A stretch of DNA of 13,463 bases from an uncultured Bacteroidota bacterium. GTDB taxonomy: Bacteria; Bacteroidota; Bacteroidia; B-17B0; Aurantibacillaceae. A model generated the notes under the pieces. The model made no database searches, was not told where the DNA came from, and saw only the letters and a program-made list of their open reading frames with translations. A program made the translations under genes and the position numbers. Positions 6,811-13,463 of this stretch are shown piece after piece (the first letter of the stretch is position 1; every line of letters starts with the position of its first letter). Where the stretch lies: the NCBI GenBank assembly GCA_903923915.1, contig CAIXZI010000386.1, forward strand, positions 1 through 13,463, given 5' to 3'.

Positions 6811-6877
6811 GCGTTAGGGATTGCAGCAAGCTGCCGTGCAGCGCGGAAAGCCCTACGGTTGTAATCAACCGGAACGC
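6811..6877. repeat. Structured intergenic element folding as a three-way junction (candidate dispersed repeat)
   Basis: Plus-strand GCGTT (6811-6815) pairs with AACGC (6873-6877) as a closing stem. Directly inside, AGGG (6816-6819) pairs with CCCT (6851-6854). After one base, CGGTTG-TAAT-CAACCG (6856-6871) makes a perfect six-pair hairpin. The first arm carries GCAGC-AA-GCTGC-CGT-GCAGC (6823-6842), which can form either of two exclusive hairpins. The block is GC-richer than its surroundings. The fixed pieces GCGTTAGGGATTG, GGAAAGCCC and GGAACGCCC resemble, from memory, a multi-copy intergenic repeat of Flavobacterium and related genomes. It may also stop transcription from the MFS gene, although it lacks a T run. 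Confidence 0.6.
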
Positions 6878-6889
6878 CCAAACAATAAA

Positions 6890-8167
6890 TTAAGCTTCGG
6901 CAGGTGTTGCTTCTACTTTTTCTATTTGGGAATTGTTTTTACCCATTACTTGTTTGTTTATGATGTACATCATACAAATAGTAATAAGCATGCTGGTGCA
7001 AACTACGTAGCCAAGTATATCATAATGCTGCAAGGGCGCATTTTTTGTTTGAATAACTATTTTACCTGCTGCAAATGCGGCTATACCACCTGATATTTGT
7101 TGTATGGATGCGTTGATACCCATAAAAGCGCCGCGGTCTTGTGGTTCGGGTACGGCAGTCATTAAGGATGAAGCGGAAATCATACGAGATGAAATGCCTA
7201 TAAATAGAATTACATTAATTAAAATTACTTCCCATAATGGAGTTACACTTAAATGAGTGTAAATAGAAACCATTGTGATGCATATTAAAGAGCCTATGAT
7301 AAACATTTTGTATTTGCCAATTTTATCGCTTAGTCTGCCTGAAATTGGACCAAATATCATTGAGAAAATGCCTGTTACAAAATACAGAATAGGGAGTTGA
7401 TTTTGTGTTAATCCTAAATTACTTATACTAAATGCACTACCAAAGGGCATTAGCATGAAACCTCCTGTAGCTAATAGCACAGTGGCCATAAAACCTCTTA
7501 TATAATTTGGTGTTGAAAGTGTTTTTAATAAATGTTGAAACGCGTTTCTGTCTGATTTTAATTTTAGATGCTCTGTAACTGGCTTGATATAAAAGAAAAT
7601 TACAATAACCACTATGGTTGCAAAACCCACTATCATTAAGAAAGGAGAATGCCAGCCAAAGTGGTTTGCTAAAAGTAATCCTACAGGAATACCCATAACC
7701 TGACTAACCGCAAAGGCCATTTGCACAAAGCCCATTACACGACCACGTACTTCCATTTTAAACAAATCTGTAATAATGGCAAAAGATATAGATGAAATTA
7801 CTCCTCCAAATAACCCGGTTACAATACGTGCCATTAATAAGAAATTATAATCGGGAGCGATGGAACACAAAAAAGTTCCAAAAATAAAGCCGATGTAAAA
7901 AAACATAAGTAGTTTTTTTCTATCAAACTTATCGGCAAAGCCCGCTGTTAATATACCCGCTATGCCTGCACTAAATGCATAAGCAGAAACAACGGCGCCA
8001 AACTGAGAGGTGTTTATATTTAACTCTATCATAAGCTGTGCGCCCATTGGAGAAAGCACCATAAAATCTAAGACTACTGTAAACTGTGTGATAGCCAATA
8101 TAGCAATTACCAGCACTTCGTATTTTGTGAAGGTTGGTTTTACTTTATTTAAAGATTTGCTATCCAT
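6890..8167 (-). CDS. MFS transporter (12 membrane segments, drug-efflux-like)
   Basis: A 425-residue inner-membrane major facilitator with about twelve hydrophobic segments. TM1 contains TQFTVVLDFMVLSPMG with the buried Asp34. The loop between TM2 and TM3 has the motif A variant GFADKFDRKK (G76, D79, D82, R83). TM4 starts RIVTGLFGG (motif B Arg114), and TM5 has SQVMGIPVGLLL, a motif C-like region typical of proton-driven exporters of the DHA1 type. The second half repeats the pattern with GPISGRLSDKIGKYK. The substrate cannot be told from sequence. The frame extends upstream to a TTG at 8185, but that codon lies inside a perfect TAnnTTTG promoter box. The ATG at 8167 (MDSKSLNKV) is therefore preferred. 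The gene stands alone between the OmpA-type gene and a structured repeat. Confidence 0.92.
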   Translation of the reverse strand: MDSKSLNKVKPTFTKYEVLVIAILAITQFTVVLDFMVLSPMGAQLMIELNINTSQFGAVVSAYAFSAGIAGILTAGFADKFDRKKLLMFFYIGFIFGTFLCSIAPDYNFLLMARIVTGLFGGVISSISFAIITDLFKMEVRGRVMGFVQMAFAVSQVMGIPVGLLLANHFGWHSPFLMIVGFATIVVIVIFFYIKPVTEHLKLKSDRNAFQHLLKTLSTPNYIRGFMATVLLATGGFMLMPFGSAFSISNLGLTQNQLPILYFVTGIFSMIFGPISGRLSDKIGKYKMFIIGSLICITMVSIYTHLSVTPLWEVILINVILFIGISSRMISASSLMTAVPEPQDRGAFMGINASIQQISGGIAAFAAGKIVIQTKNAPLQHYDILGYVVCTSMLITICMMYIINKQVMGKNNSQIEKVEATPAEA

Positions 8168-8182
8168 TAAATTTATTTTGTA

Positions 8183-8190
8183 CAAAGTTA
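8183..8190 (-). promoter_or_regulatory. Probable -7 box of the MFS gene
   Basis: Minus-strand TAACTTTG matches TAnnTTTG exactly, 15 bases before the chosen ATG at 8167. A TTTG occurs 25 bases further upstream, slightly beyond the usual spacing. The box decides against the TTG start at 8185, which overlaps it. Confidence 0.45.
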
Positions 8191-8271
8191 TATTAACTAA
8201 CTAAATAGCATAATACAAATAGGTAAGTTAACATTTATTAAAGATAAATAATTGAGTTTCGCAGGTAAGAT

Positions 8272-10935
8272 TTATTGCTTGCCGGTGTCAACAATTTTAA
8301 ACTCGGCACGGCGATTTTTAGCGTGCTCAGCAGGCGAGCATGTTACGCCATTGCCACATTGATTGATCAATTTTGTTTCGCCATAACCAATAGCTTTTAA
8401 ACGTTTAGCACTAATGCCTTTAGAAATAATATAATCTACTGCGTATTTGGCTCGTTTTTGAGACAGAACCAAATTGTTTTTATCATCGCCTTGTGCATCT
8501 GTATGAGAGCTAATTTCAATGTTAATGTTTTTATTGCTATTCATTACCTGAATTACTTTATCCATTATACGCTGCCCCGCATCATCAAATTTATAGGCAT
8601 TTAAAGCGTAATACACATTTTCTATAATGGTAATTTCGTTGGTTTTATTTTTTAAACTCAGAACATCTAACCAAGGATCTTCTACATAAATATCTTTTAA
8701 AGTAGATTTATCGCTTTGCAATAAATTAAATGAAAAGCCTTTGTTTTTGTTTCTATATATCTCGCGAATAATTTTGTCTTTTAAATCGGTTATATAAATT
8801 CTATCCAGGTCTTTTAATTGTTCGTCGTTTTCATTAATATTTAAAATATAATCTCCTGATGATTGAAGTTTGTTAAATCTAAATATCCCTTCGTCATCGG
8901 TAATTGAAGTATCTAACAAAGCTACCTTGCCGTTTAATAAAAATACTTTTACACGTTTAAGTGGCACTTTATTCGGACCTAAAATCTTTCCGGCTATATT
9001 CATTAATAAATCAGCATCTTCTACTTTTAAATCCTTCATGGCATTTTTATCAGATGCCAACAAATCATAAACGAAAGAACCCTTTCCATCAGCCTTTAAA
9101 ACTCTTACCTGCTTGCCATTTTTATTGGTAATAATAACTTTTGAATTGCGTGGGATAGATGCATCAACCTCTGCCATACTAATAAAATAATTTTCGTCGG
9201 CAGGAATTTTAGTAAATACAAAAGCACCAAAAGCATTGGTAGTTGCTTCGTCTATAATATTTCCTTTTCCATCTTTAAGAACAATTTTTTTATTGGCAAT
9301 TGGCAATGAAGGGTTTTCTCCGTACAATAAATTACCCGCTAAGGTTACATCATCAGGCGAATTAAGCTCCGGTAAAGCACCAACATCTGAAGGTAAATTT
9401 CTAAACACATATTTTTCTCCCTTATCATTTATAACGGTAACACGAACCACTTCTCCTTTAGCGTTTTTATAAAAAAATCTTTTTTGTTGTTTAAATGATG
9501 CATCATTTTCATCAATCTTAACCATGTATTTGTTTTCTGATGAAAGATTATCAAACTTAAAATACCCTTCGTTATTAGTGCGTGTATCATTAATACGATT
9601 ACCCTGATTATCTTCTAACAAAACTTTTACATCTTTTGCAAAATCATTGGTTTCTTTGCTGTTAAGGATAGTACCATCTAAAGTAATAAGTTTTTGTGTA
9701 AATGTAAATTGATAAATATCATCGCCACCTTTACCTCCATCTCGATTTGAAGAAATATATCCTTTATTATTATCGGTAAAAAACACCCCAAAATCATCTG
9801 CCAAGCTATTAATGCCTACACCCTCATTTCGATTTAAAATCCATGTATCGGTAATTTGCTTGGCACTAAAAATATCTAAACCTCCAAAGCCGGGCAAACC
9901 ATCTGAAGAGAAAAACAACATGCCATCGTTTCTAATAAACGGAAATTCTTCGTTACCATCTGTATTTATATCTGCTCCTAAATTTTGTGGCTTATCCCAT
10001 CCCGAAGCATTTTTTTTGCAAACCCAAATATCCATTCCACCAGAACCACCCGGCATGTCACTACTAAAAAACAAGTAATTACCATCGTCTGAAATACTGG
10101 CGTGCGCTATAGAATAATTAGGGTTATTGTATTGAAACGCTTGCGGTTTTGACCAGTTTTTGCCTTTTTTTACTGCAACAAATAATTGTGGACGATTAAC
10201 AAAAGCTTTATCTTTTTTGTGCTTTATATAGTTTACGCGCGTAAAATATATTTCGTTTTGCTTACTAAAACTTATCGGACCATCATGATACTGGGTATTT
10301 ATTTTTTTAGAAAAATTTTTACGATGAGAAAAATTCATACCATCAATTATTACATTGTAATAGATGTTTAAAAAAGGAGTTCCGTCATAATCAAACTTCT
10401 CATAATTTACTAAATCGTTTATTTGCCAGGTAGTATAAAATAATTTACCCTCATAAACCGCCGGACAAAATTCGGATTTTTTAGTATTTACTTTATCCAC
10501 ATTTGTTATCTCATATTCTTTCGGAAGGCTTTGCCAAGCCTTAATATCATTAAAAGATTTTACCGCATTTTTTGCTTTTACATCATTTGGATTTGCTTTA
10601 AGAAATAAGGCCAGTTGTTTTAAGGCTTCGTCATACTTATTATTATTTTTTAAAACCATTCCGTAGTTGTAATGCAAAACAGATTCTGTACTAACCTGCT
10701 CTATTGCTTTTTGATAATAGGTTTCTGCATTTTTATAATCCTTTATATATCTATAGCAATCGGCCAATTTTATAGTAGCATCTAACTTAGTTACACCATT
10801 TTTATTGGCCGCTTTTTTTAAACAGGGAATGGCTTTTGAATACTGAAAACCTTCAAAGTATTTTACACCCGTTTTATATTGAGCAAAACAATTTAAAGTA
10901 AGAATAAGAATAAACGCCAGGACTAATTTTTTCAT
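8272..10935 (-). CDS. PorE-like TPR / beta-propeller / triple CRD / OmpA-domain protein
   Basis: An 887-residue periplasmic or outer-membrane-associated protein. The start is the ATG at 10935 because it opens a clean signal peptide (MKKLVLAFILILTLNCFA, then Q) four bases after the porP-type stop; the frame also reaches an ATG at 10980, which would bury the signal. Order of parts: TPR-like helices about 20-125; PD40-type beta-propeller about 150-412 with blades such as DDGNYLFFSSD and NDGMLFFSSD followed by GGMDIW/GGLDIF; three carboxypeptidase-regulatory-like (CRD) repeats of about 113 residues at 419-530, 531-644 and 646-757; and a C-terminal OmpA domain about 765-887. The OmpA domain has SSHTDAQG (Asp813) and LSQKRA (Arg828), the pair that binds diaminopimelate in OmpA-type peptidoglycan anchors, and ends with NRRAEF. 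The order matches PorE of P. gingivalis, except that PorE has one CRD. It probably tethers the T9SS partner gene upstream to peptidoglycan. Confidence 0.92.
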   Translation of the reverse strand: MKKLVLAFILILTLNCFAQYKTGVKYFEGFQYSKAIPCLKKAANKNGVTKLDATIKLADCYRYIKDYKNAETYYQKAIEQVSTESVLHYNYGMVLKNNNKYDEALKQLALFLKANPNDVKAKNAVKSFNDIKAWQSLPKEYEITNVDKVNTKKSEFCPAVYEGKLFYTTWQINDLVNYEKFDYDGTPFLNIYYNVIIDGMNFSHRKNFSKKINTQYHDGPISFSKQNEIYFTRVNYIKHKKDKAFVNRPQLFVAVKKGKNWSKPQAFQYNNPNYSIAHASISDDGNYLFFSSDMPGGSGGMDIWVCKKNASGWDKPQNLGADINTDGNEEFPFIRNDGMLFFSSDGLPGFGGLDIFSAKQITDTWILNRNEGVGINSLADDFGVFFTDNNKGYISSNRDGGKGGDDIYQFTFTQKLITLDGTILNSKETNDFAKDVKVLLEDNQGNRINDTRTNNEGYFKFDNLSSENKYMVKIDENDASFKQQKRFFYKNAKGEVVRVTVINDKGEKYVFRNLPSDVGALPELNSPDDVTLAGNLLYGENPSLPIANKKIVLKDGKGNIIDEATTNAFGAFVFTKIPADENYFISMAEVDASIPRNSKVIITNKNGKQVRVLKADGKGSFVYDLLASDKNAMKDLKVEDADLLMNIAGKILGPNKVPLKRVKVFLLNGKVALLDTSITDDEGIFRFNKLQSSGDYILNINENDEQLKDLDRIYITDLKDKIIREIYRNKNKGFSFNLLQSDKSTLKDIYVEDPWLDVLSLKNKTNEITIIENVYYALNAYKFDDAGQRIMDKVIQVMNSNKNINIEISSHTDAQGDDKNNLVLSQKRAKYAVDYIISKGISAKRLKAIGYGETKLINQCGNGVTCSPAEHAKNRRAEFKIVDTGKQ

Positions 10936-10939
10936 ATAA

Positions 10940-11881
10940 CTACAGGTATCTTGGTGAAAGTATTTTAGATTTAAATGCATTGAAATTGTAACTCAAAACA
11001 ACTTCATGAGACGATTGACCTGCAATGCCAATTTTATTTAAACCTTGGTCATAAGCATATCCAATTTTAAACTTATCAGTTACATAAACTTGTACAAGAC
11101 CCACAATGCCATAACCACTGCGCAAAGAAATGCCAAGCCAAATTCTGTTCTTCAATAAGAAATTGCAATTAACATCTATTGAAGTAATAGTGCCTTGGAT
11201 GTTTTTTAACATTACGGATGGATTGACAACCAAATTATCATTTATCTGAAAGCCTTTACCTGCATATAAAAAACTATGTGGTTGCAAACTAAAAAATAAG
11301 CTTACGTTTTTTTGCACCGTTGGAGAAATTGTTACTGTAGTATTATCGCTATATAAATTAGGGCTGGTAAGATGCGTAATAGAACCACCTATATAAAACG
11401 ATGGCGTGTAATAATAAAACCCGGCATTAATATCAAACCTGGTTCGTTGTCCGGTATAGTTAAGCATGGGTTCTCCACCATTTTTGTAATCAAGTTTATT
11501 AGCATCTACATGGTAGTTTATAACTCCAGCAGACAAACCAAAACTTAACTTTCCTTTTCCTAATTTAAAACGATAACCCAAATCGGCATAAGCAGCTGTC
11601 CAACTTGCTGGACCAATACTTTCTGCAATTAAATGCCCACCAATACCAAAACTATTAAATATAGAACCATGCATGCTTATAGTTCCGGTTTGTGGCGAGC
11701 CCGGCATAGCAACCCATTGCTTACGCAAATCAACCACTGCACTTAAAGCTTCTTTTGTGCCTGTATAAGCCGGGTTTATAACCAATTGGTTAAACATATA
11801 CTGACTGTATTGTGGGTCTTGCTGCGCCTTACCTAAACTAGATATAAGAAGCAAGATATAAGACACTATTAATTTCTTCAT
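10940..11881 (-). CDS. PorP/SprF family type IX secretion outer-membrane protein
   Basis: A 313-residue outer-membrane beta-barrel protein. A signal peptide covers residues 1-19 (MKKLIVSYILLLISSLGKA, then Q). The family hallmark directly follows: QQDPQYSQYMFNQLVINPAY at 20-39. Alternating hydrophobic strands with aromatic girdle residues continue to the end, which is the characteristic SPRYL. F. johnsoniae SprF and P. gingivalis PorP are the reference members; SprF is needed for surface export of the adhesin SprB, whose sorting signal is type B. Here the gene lies 5 bases downstream of a type B adhesin gene and 4 bases upstream of the PorE-like gene, so all three are likely cotranslated. I infer that it is the dedicated outer-membrane partner of the adhesin rather than the core PorP, because genomes of this phylum usually hold many such paralogs beside their substrates. 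Confidence 0.93.
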   Translation of the reverse strand: MKKLIVSYILLLISSLGKAQQDPQYSQYMFNQLVINPAYTGTKEALSAVVDLRKQWVAMPGSPQTGTISMHGSIFNSFGIGGHLIAESIGPASWTAAYADLGYRFKLGKGKLSFGLSAGVINYHVDANKLDYKNGGEPMLNYTGQRTRFDINAGFYYYTPSFYIGGSITHLTSPNLYSDNTTVTISPTVQKNVSLFFSLQPHSFLYAGKGFQINDNLVVNPSVMLKNIQGTITSIDVNCNFLLKNRIWLGISLRSGYGIVGLVQVYVTDKFKIGYAYDQGLNKIGIAGQSSHEVVLSYNFNAFKSKILSPRYL

Positions 11882-11886
11882 AAAAT

Positions 11887-13463
11887 CTATTTAGTTAATT
11901 CTACCCAACCTTTTAAAGTTGTTTGCCCTTCCATTTCAATAACATAAAAATAAGTTCCTGAATATAGTGCAACGCCTTCTTGCGTTTTACCATCCCAAAC
12001 AACAGTTGTATTATCATACTTTGATTTATCCCAGAGCAGTTGCCCCCATCTATTATAAATATAAACATGGTTACTGGCAACATCCGTTATGTTATCAATT
12101 ATAAATAAATCATTTAAGCCATCATTGTTGGGTGAAAAAGCATTGTGTGTGTTTACCAAGCCACTAACGGTGGCACAAAAAGTGCTGTTAGCAGCAAGCA
12201 CTATTAAAGAAGCTGTACTATAACTTTTGCAATTATTTACATCGCTTCCTACAACGGTATAAGTTATAGATGTTGGAGGATACGCAACAACACTGGCACT
12301 GCCCGAATTAGTTAAATAGGTAGAAGGTATCCAAGTATAGGTAGTAGCGCCTTGCGCACTTAATTTAATACTATCTCCGCTACATATGGTATCAGGATTT
12401 GATGTAACCGTAATAGTAGGATTATTAATAGCTGATTGGCTTATGGTTACTAATGAATAGGCTAAGCAACTATGACTATCTTTTGTAAACACAGTATATG
12501 TACCCGCACTAAGTGCGGTAAATGAATTTGATGCTGAATACGTTCCTGTATTAATTGCGTACGTATAAGGAGAAGTACCACCGGAAGCAGTAATTGAAAT
12601 TGCCCCATTTGCCGGAATACATGTTGCGTTTGAATGAGTAATATTTTCTGCCACCGGCGCAGGCGTTGTTATAGATAACGTTTTTATTAGCTGAGTTCCG
12701 CAGGTAGTATTTTTAATAGTTACTGTGTAATTTCCGGCACAAAGATTTGTAAGTGAACTTGTTGTTGCACTTGTATTCCAAAAATAGGTGTAGCTACCTA
12801 TGCCACTTGTAACACTGGTAGTAATAACCCCATTACAACTACCGTAGCAAAGCGGGTTTGTAGGAGTAAACGCGGCCGTAATAGTTGGTTGAGATACAGA
12901 TAAGGTTACCGTTTTAATAGCCGAGCAACCTACACTTGAAGTTCCCATTACAGTATAAACAGTAGCTACAGCAGGCGACGCAGCAACAGTTGGAGCATTA
13001 GTGCTGCTTAATCCTTGGGCAGGACCCCAAGAATAAGTGCTTGCTCCTGCTGCTGTTAATGCAACCGAGCTGCCCGAACATACCGTATAAGAAGTAGGAG
13101 ATACCGTTAATGACGGGGATGGGTTAACTGTAATTACTCTTTTAATACTATCCTTTCCACAACTGTTAATTGCAACTAATGTAACCGTATAATTTCCGGC
13201 AGCTGTATAAATATGTGTGGGGTTTTGAAATGTAGAAAAAGTTCCATCGCCAAATTTCCACAAAGAGTTTTGCGGATTATTGGTAGATAAATTTATAAAA
13301 TTTGTTGCACCAACACATGCGGTTCCGTTTGTAAACGATGCCGTTGGTTGTATAGAAATTGCCTGAACATTGGTAGATATAGAAAAATGGCAACTGGTAT
13401 CCGAAATATTTTTAAGTGTAACAGAATACGTTCCGGCAGCACTTACTGTAACTGTTTGAACAG
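11887..13463 (-). CDS. Large surface adhesin with PKD, Ig-like and SprB repeats and type B T9SS sorting domain (N-terminus cut by window edge)
   Basis: The frame is open from the right window edge to the stop at 11887, giving 524 visible residues; the 5' end is missing. Counting from the edge: PKD domain about 31-113 (WKFGDGTFSTFQNPTHIY, then AAGNYTVTL); Ig-like domain about 115-191 (VCSGSSVALTA ... ASTYSW); SprB repeat about 193-268 (NPLCYGSCNGVI ... YTYFWNTSATTSSLTNL, CAGNYTVTI); a second, more divergent SprB-like repeat about 272-343; Ig-like about 348-422 (ICSGDSIKLSA); and a gliding-motility-associated C-terminal domain about 437-524 (NAFSPNNDGLNDLFII, VYIYNRWGQLLW, LYSGTYFYVIE, GWVELTK end). 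That last domain is the type B T9SS sorting signal, so the protein is exported to the surface. SprB of F. johnsoniae is a motility adhesin; whether this one serves gliding, attachment or biofilm is not shown. No internal start is proposed. Confidence 0.94.
   Translation of the reverse strand, partial: VQTVTVSAAGTYSVTLKNISDTSCHFSISTNVQAISIQPTASFTNGTACVGATNFINLSTNNPQNSLWKFGDGTFSTFQNPTHIYTAAGNYTVTLVAINSCGKDSIKRVITVNPSPSLTVSPTSYTVCSGSSVALTAAGASTYSWGPAQGLSSTNAPTVAASPAVATVYTVMGTSSVGCSAIKTVTLSVSQPTITAAFTPTNPLCYGSCNGVITTSVTSGIGSYTYFWNTSATTSSLTNLCAGNYTVTIKNTTCGTQLIKTLSITTPAPVAENITHSNATCIPANGAISITASGGTSPYTYAINTGTYSASNSFTALSAGTYTVFTKDSHSCLAYSLVTISQSAINNPTITVTSNPDTICSGDSIKLSAQGATTYTWIPSTYLTNSGSASVVAYPPTSITYTVVGSDVNNCKSYSTASLIVLAANSTFCATVSGLVNTHNAFSPNNDGLNDLFIIDNITDVASNHVYIYNRWGQLLWDKSKYDNTTVVWDGKTQEGVALYSGTYFYVIEMEGQTTLKGWVELTK

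Noticed and set aside
6823..6842. GCAGC/GCTGC/GCAGC block as a simple microsatellite or CRISPR-like repeat
   Set aside because: The copies alternate in orientation with irregular short spacers and fit within the larger folded element, so they are stem arms rather than an array.
8168..8185. TTG start that would extend the MFS protein by six residues
   Set aside because: The TTG lies within a perfect TAnnTTTG -7 box, and the ATG at 8167 gives a normal cytoplasmic N-terminus.
2321..10371. Many plus-strand open frames of 60-190 codons
   Set aside because: All lie inside or across clear minus-strand genes, have low-complexity or unlikely compositions, and show no recognisable domains or start signals.
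10879..10893. Lipobox (LTLNC) making the PorE-like protein a lipoprotein
   Set aside because: Asn at -1 and Thr at -3 are poor for signal peptidase II, while FA-Q just after it is a good signal peptidase I site.
10936..10980. 15-residue N-terminal extension of the PorE-like protein from the ATG at 10980
   Set aside because: It overlaps the porP-type gene by 41 bases and places polar residues before a complete signal peptide that begins at the ATG at 10935.
13261..13263. TTG at 13263 as start of the adhesin
   Set aside because: The frame is open to the window edge and upstream residues complete the PKD domain, so this is an internal leucine codon.

Overview
The window comes from a low-GC member of the Bacteroidota. 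Three things show this: PorP/SprF and gliding-motility-type (type IX secretion, T9SS) proteins, near-absence of Shine-Dalgarno sequences, and Bacteroidota-type -7 promoter boxes (TAnnTTTG) upstream of five genes. A genus cannot be named from this sequence. Every supported gene lies on the minus strand, so transcription runs from high to low coordinates. No tRNA, rRNA, insertion sequence or CRISPR array was seen, and no gene-free stretch exceeds about 250 bases.

Right part (8272-13463): a tightly spaced three-gene unit. A large cell-surface adhesin comes first, with its N-terminal part beyond the window. It has PKD, Ig-like and SprB-repeat modules and ends in a gliding-motility-associated (type B) T9SS sorting domain. 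Five bases later comes a PorP/SprF outer-membrane protein. Four bases after that is a TPR / beta-propeller / triple CRD-like / OmpA protein with PorE-like architecture. The likely logic is substrate, dedicated outer-membrane partner, and peptidoglycan anchor of one T9SS export and display unit.

Middle part (3687-8190): genes that mostly have their own promoter-like box. They are a 12-helix MFS transporter, a DUF3108 periplasmic protein, methionyl-tRNA formyltransferase (fmt), an HU DNA-binding protein and a SlyD-like FKBP prolyl isomerase with a histidine-rich tail. HU and the isomerase each end in a clear intrinsic terminator. Between the MFS and DUF3108 genes lies a compact structured element, about 70 bp, that folds as a three-way junction and resembles a dispersed Bacteroidota intergenic repeat.

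Left part (1-3597): a second closely packed set. A two-helix potassium channel with a cytoplasmic RCK module is followed after 2 bases by a membrane-anchored triple-PASTA protein. The PASTA gene overlaps by 8 bases the start of a secreted protein. That protein runs off the window at residues Val-Tyr-Pro, exactly where a type A T9SS sorting signal (usually YPNP) would begin. The window therefore holds one probable substrate of each T9SS class, both cut by its edges. No wholly new system is evident. The points most worth a second look are the structured repeat, the tripled CRD-like stalk, and the channel-PASTA-secreted protein operon.
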